DNA from: Acanthamoeba sp. SK_2022b
Lineage: Eukaryota > Discosea > Longamoebia > Acanthamoebidae
Direction: 5' to 3'
Assembly: GCA_027943245.1 (NCBI GenBank)
Contig: JANDJZ010000477.1
Location: 1-42,914 of the forward strand
Length of the DNA: 42,914 nt
The position numbers and the translations under genes were made by a program. Within the stretch, counting starts at the first letter, position 1; each line of letters starts with the position of its first letter. This document shows, piece after piece, positions 23,723 to 33,625 of this stretch. The notes beneath the pieces are model-generated. The model was not told where the DNA came from, searched no databases, and saw only the letters and a list, made by a program, of their open reading frames with translations.

Positions 23723-26700
23723 GCGCACGCAGGCAATTACCTCGGGGATGATGACGTTGACGGGGTTGAGACAGCCCTGGTTGAGCGGGATCTCGCGTCG
23801 CACGAGACACCTGAGGCAGTAGATCACCGCGCTCATCGTCACCGCCCGCGGCGCGTTCAGGTTTCCTAATCGCGACAGACACACGCACACGCACACGTGC
23901 ACACACACAACCATTGGTCCAGAGAGCCCCGGCAAAGCTGGCCTTGGTTGGCAAGGGCGTACCGTAGATCTCGTGGCCCGTGCCGGCAAAGTCGAAGATG
24001 GCCGTGCCCTGATCGGTCGATCAGGCCAAGGTGGGGACAAGCGAGATGGGGGTGGAGAGAGAGAGAGAGAGAGAGAGAATGGACGTACGTCGTTGCGGTC
24101 GATGGTGATCTTGAGTCGGATGGGAGTGCCGTCGTCCATGAAGTCCTCGGCGTAGAGGTGGTCGACGGGGTCCAGGCCGTGCTCCTCGGACAGCGTGCGG
24201 AGCATCTCGCGCACCGCCTGCTCGGCGTTGTTTTGCACTGACACACGGAATCGAAAAAAACTCTAAATTAGGACATTGGACACGCGCGGAGCTTTGTGAT
24301 TGGGGGGGGGGCGTTACCGTGGAACATGTAGGCCTGCACGACTTCGAGGCCGTACTCCTCGATCAGCTCGCCCACGAGGTGAATGCCCTTGTTGTTGGCT
24401 GCCACCTACGGTGATATAAATAATATAATATAATATAATAAATAATAAATAATAAATAATAAAATAAATACGATCACGCAGTGGACATGCATTGAGCGCG
24501 AGAAGAGCGGCGTGCGTACCTGGGCCTTGAGGTCGGACATGTTGTCACGCAAGTTGCGCGTGCCCGAGCAAGGCACCTCGTTGGACTGCCTCTGGATCTT
24601 GCCCGGCGCCATCAACAGCTCAGTAATGCCCTGAATATTTGATGGAAAAATAAAATAAATTTAACAATAAGATTTACGAAATCATTATAAATTACGTTAA
24701 AAAAAATAAATAGTAAAGATTGTAAAAGGGGACCTCTTCTTGGAAGACGCCGTCCTTGACGAGCTTGAAGGACTTGATGCAGGCACCCTCCTCGGCCAGC
24801 GTGTGGGAGAAGGGGGGCATGGAACCCGGCGAGATGCCTCCGATGTCGGCGTGGTGGCCTCGGCTCGCCACGAAGAACACCGTCTTTCCGTTCTTGAACA
24901 CCTGCGCGATCCCATGTATAACCACGCACTCGTGCATCAGCTCCCCCACCGCAAAGAACGAAAGCGAAAGCGAAACATAAAACGAAAAGCGAAGCGGAGA
25001 GCGTACGGGAGTGATGACGGTGATGTCGGGGAGGTGGGAGCCGCCGGCGGCAGGGTGGTTGGAGACGACCACCTCGCCCTCCTTCCAGTCGGCCCCGAGG
25101 AGCCTGACCTGGTAGCGCACGGCCTCCTGCATGGCCCCCAGATGGACCGGCAAGTGCGGCGCATTCGCCACCAGCCCTCCGTCCGGCTGCGCACAGCCCG
25201 TTAGCATGTGGCGATCATGAGCGAGGCAAGACGCGGAGAGTCACGGGGGGGAGGGGAGGGGGGAGAGAGAGAGAGAGAGAACGCGTACGCCAAAGAGGGC
25301 ACACGAGAAGTCGAGCCGCTCCTTGATGTTGGTCGAGATAGAGGTGCGCTGGAGCGTCTTGCCCATCTGCTCGGCGATGCTCATGAAACGGTTGCTGAAC
25401 AGCGACAGCTGGATCGGGTCCAGTTCGGTGCTGCGGTTGCATTGCAGGCGCCGCCCACGTGCGTCAGACATTCGCTGCGTTGCTTGCGCGCCTGGTGGGC
25501 GCACGTGAGCGAGCATGTACCCGATGGAGGCCTTTCTGGCAGACTGCACCTCGATGGAGATGTCGCCCCAGTTGGTGATCTTGGCCTTGCACAGCGGCTC
25601 GATCACGATCGTGCTCGTCTTGTCGATGATGATCGCCGGTCCCTATTGGCCGCCGCCCAACAACAACAACGTTCAATTCAGCAGCACGCACATGAGGGAG
25701 AGGAGGGGGGAGCCTACCTCGACCACGTCGTCGGCGCCCAGGTCGGAGAGCTGGTAGACGGGCGTCTTGACCCGCCCGCCCTCGAAATAGCACGTCGTGT
25801 ACTCCACCCTTAAGGCACGAGCGACACATCGTGAGCGTTTGACGGCCACCCACAACACCAACTGATGATGTGTGAGTGGGTAGGTGAGAGGGGGGGGGAG
25901 CAGGGCGCACTTTCTCTCCGAGAAGGGAGCGTCGAGCTTGTGCTTGGGGATGCGCTTGACGTTGGCGGTGATGCCGATTGCGCGCACGCGAATGTTGTCG
26001 ACAAGGACGGCGCGCTCCTTGATGGTGAACCCGTACTCGCGCTGGTACTCGGCCTTGAAGGCGCCCTCGTAGTCGCCCTCGAACTCGCTGCCCTTGGCCG
26101 GCTCCTTGGTGCGCAGGATCGTGTCCGTGCCCTCGTACCTCAGGTCCAGATACGGCTACACACGTCACGACACGACACGTACAGAGGAGAGGACACGTCA
26201 GCTAATGTTGCTTAAAAGGAAAGTGTCGACACTTTTGATGAAGTGTGCCAAACCTCGATCGTGATGGAGGCGTCGTCGAAGCCGACGGCCTGCAGGCGGG
26301 CCTTGCCCTTGCTGGCGAGGGCCCCGATGCGTTCGGTGAGGTAGCCCGCCAGGCTCTCGCGCGAGTAGGTCTGGGCGCAGGGCTCCTGGAACTCCTCGAC
26401 CATGTCGGCCAGGCCCAGGCCGTAGGCCGACAGAATGCCGGCGAAGCGGTGGATGAACACCCGGCGCATGCCCAGCATCCGCGCGATCGCGCACGCGTGC
26501 TGGCCGCCGGCTCCGCCAAAGCAGGCAAGCACGTGCTTTGACTGCGTAAGGAAAAATCGGTCAAACAAAGTCACGAATCGGAGATCCAGAGCGGAGAGTG
26601 GTGGGCCCGAACCGGGTCGTGTCCGCGGGCCTCGGTGAGCGCGCGGATTGGCCGGCACATGGTCTCGTTGGCCACGCGGATGAACCCGTAGGCGACCTCG

Positions 26701-26891
26701 TCGGGGGTGAGCTGCTTCGCGTCGCCCTGCTTGGCGTGCCATTGGTTGATCTGGGCCGTCAGTTCGGCAAAGGCCTTCTCCGTGCCCTCCTTGTCCAGAG
26801 GCTCCTTCTCCGTGGGGCCAAAGATCTTGGGAAAATACTCGGGCAGGAGGCGACCTGTCCCCCGCCGCCACGATCAGAGACCGCCTCTCCA

Positions 26892-26951
<60 letters not shown>

Positions 26952-29092
26952 CACACAACGCACACACATACACAGTGTACATACCCAGCAGCAAGTTGGC
27001 GTCGGTGATGGCCAGGTAGCCGCCCTTGCGATAGCACACGGGCCCGGGGTGGGCGCCGGCAGACTACAACAATAAACAAATATTAAATAATTAAAATAAA
27101 AAAAGGGGGAGAGGGCGGGTGGCACGTCACCTCGGGGCCGACGACAAACAGGCCCGAGCGGAAGAAGAGGCGAGAGCCGCCGCCAGCGGCCACGGTGTTG
27201 ATGTCGAGCTGCGGCGATTGGATGGTGATCCCAGCGGTCACGGTCTCGTAGACCTGCTCGTAGATGCCAGCGTAGCGCGACACATCCGTCGACGTGCCAC
27301 CCTTGCGAACAGAACAAGAACAAGAACAGCCAATCAATGATAAATGTCGACACAGTGATCATTGAATGAATCAGAGCTCTACGAGTCGTTTTGGTGGGGG
27401 GGGGGGCATTCGGGGCCTACCATGTCGAAGCCGATGGCGGGCATCTTCTCTTCGGTGTCGGTCGTCATGGCGTAGCCCACCACACCGCCTGGACCACGCC
27501 ACGCGGTGAGGAATGCACTCCGAAGGCGAGGAATAGATTGGGGGAGAAGAGGGGAGGGGCGGGCACGGACCGGCGGGACCGGAGAGGATGGAGGAGGAGC
27601 CGCGGAAGCGGTCGACGGGAGCCAGGCCGCCGTCGCTGCGCATGAAGGAGATGCGCACGTTCTTGGTCAGGTTCTCGTCGAACCCCTTGGAGAAGTTCTC
27701 GATGTAGCGCTTGATCAGCGGCGTGAGGTAGGCGTCCACCGTGGCCGTGAACCCTCTGCGGAGAAAAAATGATTAAAAAAGAAAATAAAATAGCCATTTG
27801 TATTTGTTTTTTGGTTTTTGGTTTGGTTTTGTAATAGCAAATAAATATTTAAAAAGTAAAAGGTACCGAGGCACGATGCGGAACATGCTCATGACCTCGT
27901 GGGAGAGCGAGATCTGCTCGAAGCCGACCTTGGCCGCCACCTGGCCCACGAGGTCCTCGTGCTCGTGGAAGGTGTACGAGTGCATCAGCACCACCGCCAC
28001 AGCTCGAATGCCCGAGTCGTAGACCGCCTGTGCAAAAGGTTATGTTTGTTCAGCTCAATTTATATATAGAAATAAATTAATTTGAATATAAACAAAAAAG
28101 CCAACAAGATATGGGTTGGGAGGGCAACCTTGAGGTCAGCCTCGAGCTTTTCGAGGTTGGGCTTCTTCAGGATCTCTACCCACTCAAGCGTAGTGCCCTG
28201 CACGAAACCTTAAAGGCGCCACACGTGGACACTCGCTGAGAAAAAGAACGAAAGAGAAGAGAAGAGAAGAGAGAAGCCAAGAACGTAGAGAGAGAGAGAG
28301 AGAGAAGCACGCTGCGTACTATCGGTAGAGGCAGAGTCGGCGGGGAGGTTGCCCTCGGCGCCGACCAGGCGCACGCGCTCTTCGACTTCGATCACCTGCT
28401 CGTAGAGCATTTCGGGTCTCTTCATGCTCAAATCAAAGATGTCCGGGCGCGACTGGTTGCCTGCAGCGCACACACGACGAGCGACAGTTGTGAGTGGCCG
28501 TGGTCTTTCCCTGTGCGCGGTGCGGCTGGCACACGTGCTCACCGATGCGAAGCACGTCTCGGAAGCCCTTGGTGACGACGAGGGCCGTGCGCTCGCCCTT
28601 GCGCTCGAGCAGGGCGTTGGTGGCGACGGTCGTGCCCATGCGAATCCACTTGATGTGCGACGTGTCGACACGATCCTTGGGAATCGGCTTGCCCGTCACC
28701 TACATAACATACACGCATGCGCCAAAGCGTGCGGTCAGGGCGAGAGTGTGGGTGTGGGTGTGTGGCGGCGCGCGCATATATACCTCCTCAAGGATACGGC
28801 GGATGCCCTCACGCGGGGCATCGTCGTAGTTGCTCGGGTCGACCGACAGCAGCTTGCAGACGCGGAACCCGGGCTCGCCCGGCACCTACACGGAGCCCAG
28901 AAAATATATTATTAATATTATTATTAATTTTTCATAATATAATCTTGTTCTAAACCGTAGGCCTTTTGTTTAGAACGAAAAGCTGAGAACAATTGTTGAA
29001 TAAAAGCAGTGTACCTCGGCATAGATGTCAGTGAAGGTGCCGCCACGATCGATTGAAAACGTGCACTTCTTGTCCGCATCTACGTTCTGCAT
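22775..29092 (-). CDS. OPLAH: 5-oxoprolinase (ATP-hydrolysing)
   Basis: Opens 5-oxo-L-proline to L-glutamate with ATP hydrolysis, the recycling step of the gamma-glutamyl (glutathione) cycle; cytosolic. Twenty-seven exons on the minus strand, first 29092-29015, last 22950-22775; others include 28885-28784, 28460-28320, 28027-27867, 27755-27571, 26854-26613, 26541-26254, 26155-25911, 24901-24734, 23865-23741 and 23445-23310. All phases close to 1269 residues (human ~1288). Order: hydantoinase_A N-terminal block ([33 protein letters not shown]), hydantoinase_A core ([42 protein letters not shown]), then hydantoinase_B ([70 protein letters not shown]), ending [14 protein letters not shown]. It is a fused A+B enzyme as in animals, yeast and plants. 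The start [10 protein letters not shown] precedes the first conserved strand directly. Confidence 0.96.
23658..23720. repeat. (CA)n tract
   Basis: Microsatellite inside the intron 23630-23740 of the 5-oxoprolinase gene. Confidence 0.95.
26892..26951. repeat. (CA)n tract
   Basis: Microsatellite inside the intron 26855-26984 of the 5-oxoprolinase gene. Confidence 0.95.
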
Positions 29093-29452
29093 CTTTGGGT
29101 TGCTCTAGAGAAAAATAAATGCTGGTTTACCCACACAACAAGTGTCGCGAGAGGGGCGTTTTGCGTGTGTGCACTCGGATCCGTGGCCTGCCGACTTTGC
29201 TCCTCTTTATTTTATTTTTGTTTTTCTTAATTACCACCATTTTTATTGGCGGAGCTTCCCGCAGACGACAGGGTGAACGGTCAGGAAGGACACCTCAGGC
29301 CACGTTTGTCAGACTACAAGCTCGCAGATAACACCAGCGGTCCGGCATTCTGCAGTCAGGTCGGTCCGACCGCGGCATGGCCGCATTTTTCTGGGTTTTC
29401 TTTTTCCACAACGCCAACAAACAAGACGCAACAACTACCAACTCGCGAGTTC
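29093..29452. promoter_or_regulatory. Divergent promoter region
   Basis: About 360 bases between the head-to-head starts of the 5-oxoprolinase gene (minus) and the propeptide gene (plus). It must serve both. An AT-rich block lies at 29200-29245; I see no unambiguous TATA box and no gene. Confidence 0.4.
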
Positions 29453-30096
29453 ATGAAGACCATTGTTCTAGCATTTACACTTCTCTTCTGCCTGGTTAAC
29501 ACTGGTAAGCCGAACTTCCTCCGCCCTTATTTTATTATTCCTTGTTTTTCTTGACGCTTCATCCAACTTGCTCCTCCTTTGGAACGTCCATCTCGTTCAA
29601 GTTTCATCTGTAGGAGCTCTGGATCTCCCTACTCCGTTTCTTTCTGCAGATAGTTGAATCGAATGTTGCTGAATCTCCCCTTTTCATCATTCGTCCTGCA
29701 GTGATGGGAGACGAACAAAACGAGCAGCAGCCGCAGTGGGCGGTAAAGGTGGAGGCGGGGCACGACCCCGACCAACTGGCCGAGCAGCACGGCTTCCGCA
29801 ACCTCGGCCCCGTGGCGAACCTCAAGGACTACTTCCTCTTCGAAGCGCATCCGCGACACCAGGGCAAGCGCGACTCCATCGAACAGGCCGCTCAGGTACC
29901 GCCCCACCACGACACGACACGACACGACACGACACGACACGACACGACACGACACGACACGACACGACACGACACGACACATGAGCTCGTTGCTCATCAC
30001 CTTTGCCCCCAACAGGGCTTGGGCGAGCACCCGGGCGTGTCGTGGATGGAGGAGCAGGTCGCGAGGCAGCACCAGAAGAAGAAGGGCGCTCAATAG
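29453..30096 (+). CDS. Secreted stand-alone propeptide of proprotein-convertase (S8) type, 108 aa
   Basis: Three exons, 29453-29504, 29702-29895, 30016-30096; phases close to 108 residues. Exon 1 encodes a signal peptide (MKTIVLAFTLLFCLVNTG). The remainder aligns by eye with the whole pro-domain of kexin/furin enzymes: QWAVKVEAGHDPDQLAEQHG, GFRNLGPVANLKDYFLFE, AHPRHQGKRDS (internal basic site), then GVSWMEEQVARQHQKKKGAQ and a stop. In furin the last block (VQWLEQQVAKRR) is followed at once by the catalytic domain; here a TAG comes instead, and no S8 catalytic exon follows in the next kilobase. Known propeptides of this family fold the protease and inhibit it, so a free one could act as an inhibitor or chaperone in trans. 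It could also be the stump of a broken convertase gene. Intron 2 holds a CACGA array. Confidence 0.72.
29906..29981. repeat. (CACGA)n pentanucleotide array
   Basis: About fourteen CACGA units inside intron 2 of the propeptide gene, the same unit as at 9576-9659. Confidence 0.95.
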
Positions 30097-30308
30097 TGAG
30101 GCTCCCCCTGTTCCCCCCACTGCGGCACTGCGGTGGGCGTATGGCCCTCCGCCTACATTGTGTACATCACCCCTACTGCTTGCAAATATAAGCATTTGAA
30201 GGCGAGTAGTAGCAACAACCTTCTACATCATTTCCACTTTGCATGCCGAAACCTGGCTTCCCACCGCTGCTGACGGTGATCAAAGTGGAAGGCTGCGTAG
30301 AGCTGCTG

Positions 30309-30433
30309 GAAGTGGTCAGCTGGCCGTTTTCTCATCATAGAGTGTCAGCAGAGCTCTTCTTCGCAGAGGCTTGCTGTGACAGTGTGAAGTGCGTGGAGAT
30401 GATGTTGATGGCTTTGTTGCTTTTTGTGGCCAC
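30309..30433 (+). pseudogene. Armadillo-like fragment, copy 1
   Basis: This ~125-base stretch is clearly similar to the reverse complement of 33408-33542: both share GTGGTCAGCTGG, GCAGAGCTCTTCTT, CAGTGTGAAG/CAGCGTGAAG and GCTTTGTTGC. In copy 2 it encodes a helical armadillo-like piece; here the frame is degraded. Confidence 0.55.
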
Positions 30434-30558
30434 ATGAGCTCAGTCATGTCCCAGTCCAGGAAATGTGTTCAGCCAAGAGAATGTTGCTTACTAAGATATG
30501 GATCAGGTGGTCTCCTGTACAAACTGCCAAATCAAGCACCCTCCACAGACTGCAAAGA

Positions 30559-31032
30559 TGCATACCATTCCCCAGTACTTACAAATCTCTTCAGGGTGGA
30601 TGGTTGTGGGCACAAATTTCATGGGTCCAAAAAGAGCAGTTGATGCACTATGTGCACATCTTTTTCCTTTTTCTTGTTCTACAAGCTCTCAATTCCTGAA
30701 GGCTGCTCCATTACACAAATTTTGTGCAATGGAAGTGTGGTCACCAACAAAACAAAATACTGACCTTGCATGATGAGGAACACCAGCAATAGCCATTATT
30801 GAAGTCATTTTTTTAGGTGGGCTGAGAGAGTGGACCATCTTGGACCATGGCTGGATAGATGTCTGAACAGCTCTTCTCAAGTGTGTCATAAAGCATTAGT
30901 AACAAGCTGTATGGCTGTATGTGAACAAAATTCTTTGGTCCAAAGAAGGATGCATGGTGATGAGGGAAGTTCACAGCTGACCATCCACCCTGAAGAGATT
31001 AGTAAGTACTGGGGAATGGTATGCATCTTTGT
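30559..31032. repeat. Inverted repeat, two ~51-base arms
   Basis: The left arm (about 30557-30607, containing GATGCATACCATTCCCCAGT) is matched by the reverse complement of the right arm (about 30981-31031) with one mismatch that I can find. The loop is ~375 bases. Confidence 0.85.
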
Positions 31033-31109
31033 TGATGAGATTTGGGTGAAGTGTAAGAACAGATCTCTCAAGTTTAACACCTCATGCTGCTCAATCATGG
31101 CATGCACAG

Positions 31110-32102
31110 GGAGGCGACTTCCACTCGTGGACGGCCGTGGGCATGTACTCGCACGTCCAGGAGGCCATTGAGAAGGGCGAGGTCTCGCTCGAGTGGGGCG
31201 GAGAGGTATTTGCATGTGTGTCGTCTGTCGTGTGTGGTGCTGGTGCGAGAAGAGCACATCTCGCAGGACAAGCCGCCGGTGCCGCTGCTCAAGGACGTGT
31301 TCGCGACGGAGCGCAAGCGCTCCAAGATCCACAACTTCTCGATCGCCTACGACAAGACGGCCATGGGCCTCTCCAAGGACTGGGGCGTCAGCCTTCAGGA
31401 GGCCAAGGACACCCTCCGCCGATAATGCGTGCGCACTCGCGTGCGCGCGCACATCCCATGCCTTACTGCAGTGTCGACTCATCCATTCCGTGACGGCGGC
31501 GCCGATGACGGTGACGGTGGCAAGTATTCGGATCGGCCCGAGGTACTGCAGTGGCAGGAGGCCATGATCAGGAGGGCGCGCGAGACGGGCTACACCAATA
31601 CGCTGATGGGGCGCTCTCTGCCGTTGCCCCTCATAAACCACTCCAAGCCAATGATGCGCGGCCACGCCGAGCGTGCGGCCATCAACACTCCCATCCAGGT
31701 ACACGCCGTCCGCCATCACCGACCCATGCGACTAGCGCTGACCTCAGCCCTCCTCCCTCTTTCCCCCCTGTTCTGGTCCATCATCACGAATATGGCGGCG
31801 CGACGGACGTCGTGGCGCATCACGATGAGCTGCTGCAATGGTGGGGCTGGAAGATGATCCTCCAGGTCCACAACGAGCTCATGCTCGAGGGACCCGCGGT
31901 ACCCCCCCTCTGCCAAGGGCTTCACGCGATTGGAAGATAAGAAGCAAACGCATCTCGTTGATTGCACAAACAACGCGCAGAAATCGGCGGAGGAGGCGCT
32001 GGCGCAGTATCGAAGTCATGCAGAGCCCGAGGGCGAGGAGCTGGTGGCCAGTGGCTGGCCGTGGACGGCAAGGCCGGCTCCACCGGGTATGAAGCCAGGT
32101 AG
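31110..32102 (+). pseudogene. Remnant of an organellar-type family A DNA polymerase
   Basis: Exon-like pieces at 31110-31206, ~31256-31425, ~31528-31696, ~31792-31898 and ~31980-32102. They encode parts of the palm and fingers of a plant/protist organellar DNA polymerase (POP): DFHSWTAVGMYSHVQEAI, KPPVPLLKDVFATERKRSKI, HNFSIAYDKTAMGLSKDWGV, YSDRPEVLQWQEAMI, MRGHAERAAINTPIQ, WKMILQVHNELMLEGPA and VDGKAGSTGYEAR. Two key sites are altered: motif B Y-G is Y-D, and motif C H-D-E is H-N-E, removing a metal-binding aspartate. The exonuclease domain and the motif A start are missing and exon joins are disrupted. Without the catalytic Asp it cannot be an active polymerase. Confidence 0.8.
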
Positions 32103-32780
32103 GATTGTTGCAAAAACCAATCTATTTATTATTTATTTATTTTTAAATTTTTTATAACCAAGAGTGGCATCAGCCAAACGCCAACAGGACCCCTGATGCC
32201 CAGCTTGCCTGAGTAATCACCACGCGTGCATAAGAAAACGGCGCGGCCTACCCCTCTAGAGGGGCGAACCTCCAGGAACCCTTTCTCTTTCCGGGCGAGT
32301 GCAAAAGCGCGCCAACGTTTGTTTTTCGCGTTGCGGCAAGAAGCAGTGCTCTATTCAACCTCCGTGCAGACATGACCACCCTTGATGACCTTGCTGCAGC
32401 CATTGCCGATCTCAAACAATCACAGACACGTTTGCAGAGGAAGATGAAGAAGAGATAAAAGAGGCTTGAGCATCAGATCTGTGCTGCTTGGCTGCGTCAA
32501 TGGCGGGTATACGTGTGACTTACTGGAGCTCGCACACACGCGCACAGGCGGCGCCAGTGCTCGTGGCAGAGCTCGGGGACACGGTTACGTGCACGCGGTG
32601 GGAGCATGGCGATGACCCCGCCGTCTCGCCGGGACCACCAACGGCACGCTGCAGCGTGATGAGGCTCAGGCCCGATGCCGCAGAGCATGCCTCGGATCAC
32701 GGATGACGTCGTCGCCATCTCCGGCGCTGGGCGGCGGCCGCGTGCTTTGGCTTCGCCGACGACGTGCTGGTCGTCAAAGC
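32103..32780. other. Non-coding or decayed stretch
   Basis: AT-rich block at 32120-32155, then GC-rich sequence with no intact frame. A 28-codon frame at 32371-32457 starts MTTLDDLAAAIADLKQSQTR and could be a coiled-coil start, but nothing extends it. From ~32530 the sequence resembles degraded WD40-type coding sequence. Confidence 0.35.
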
Positions 32781-32789
32781 CCATCGGCC

Positions 32790-33143
32790 TGTGGCCGGCC
32801 CGCAGAACCTGCAGATCGGGTCGATCGGCCTCTAGCCGAGATCTGGTCGCTCGCGTTGTCGCCCGACAACCTCGCCGTCGCGACCTGCTCGGAGGACCAG
32901 ACCACGCGTGTGTGGGACTCGCCAACGGCGGCTAGGTGCTCCGCCGCACGCTCGCCGGACACGCCACTGGTGTCGCCGGCGTCGAGCTGGCACCAGCTCC
33001 GGCGGTGGTGGGCAAGCTGCACACGGGGTCGGTGGAAGGTCTGGCGTGGAGTCCCGCGAGCGACCTCCTGGCCACCTGCTCCTCGGACTGCACCGTTCAC
33101 CTCCTCCGCCACCGCCACCGCCACCCACCATCGCCAGAGTGAA
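32790..33143 (+). pseudogene. WD40 repeat fragment
   Basis: Two WD40 blades are readable in different frames: EIWSLALSPDNLAVATCSED followed by QTTRVWD, and LRRTLAGHATGVAGVELAPA with GSVEGLAWSPASDLLATCSS then DCTVHLL. The change of frame between VWD and LRRTLAGH, at about 32915-32945, crosses an in-frame TAG. There is no start and no further blade after 33143. This is a broken piece of a WD40 gene. Confidence 0.6.
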
Positions 33144-33542
33144 CATAGGCGGTATGTGTGATGTTGCCTTTCCCGCTTTGGGGAGCTGGTAATGTGGTGT
33201 AGGACGAGAGACAAACGAACACTAACGGGCCAAGCTTGAGGGAAGGAGGCCCGGGCCGTGCACCTGTGGAAGCCAGGTTCCAAAGACAGCCGAGTGCGCC
33301 AACGATCAGTGCCTGGGAGTACTTGTCGTCGACAAGCCCGATCAGCAGAGCCACTGCTCCGTCTTGCTGGGCAGTATCCCGACACGGCACTCTAGGAGGC
33401 AAGTTGGTGACAAAATGCAACAAAGCCGTCAACATCAGCTCCACGAACTTCACGCTGTCGGAGCAAGCCCAACCCTCGGCCAAGGAAAGAAGAGCTCTGC
33501 TCACACGCTATGACGAGACAAAACGTCCAGCTGACCACTTCA
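33097..33542 (-). pseudogene. Armadillo-like fragment, copy 2
   Basis: The minus strand reads ALLSLAEGWACSDSVKFVEL, MLTALLHFVTNLPP, then DGAVALLIGLVDDKYSQALI and VGALGCLWNLAS. The last phrase is the signature helix of an armadillo repeat. No start region or flanking repeats are intact. A related, more decayed copy lies at 30309-30433 in the opposite orientation. Confidence 0.5.
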
Positions 33543-33625
33543 ATAGATGACCACATCCATAATGTTTTTGTCTATTTCACCGCAAAATCGTGATTGGGCC
33601 TCCAGGAATCGAGACGAGAGCGCTG

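Larger units (their letters stand above)
30097..31109. other. Non-coding stretch between the propeptide gene and the polymerase remnant
   Basis: Lower GC than its neighbours. It contains armadillo-like copy 1 and both arms of a ~51-base inverted repeat. No supported gene. Confidence 0.45.

Noticed and set aside
32371..32457. 28-codon frame (MTTLDDLAAAIADLKQSQTR...)
   Set aside because: Helical and plausible as a first exon, but it meets a stop with no donor and nothing extends it.
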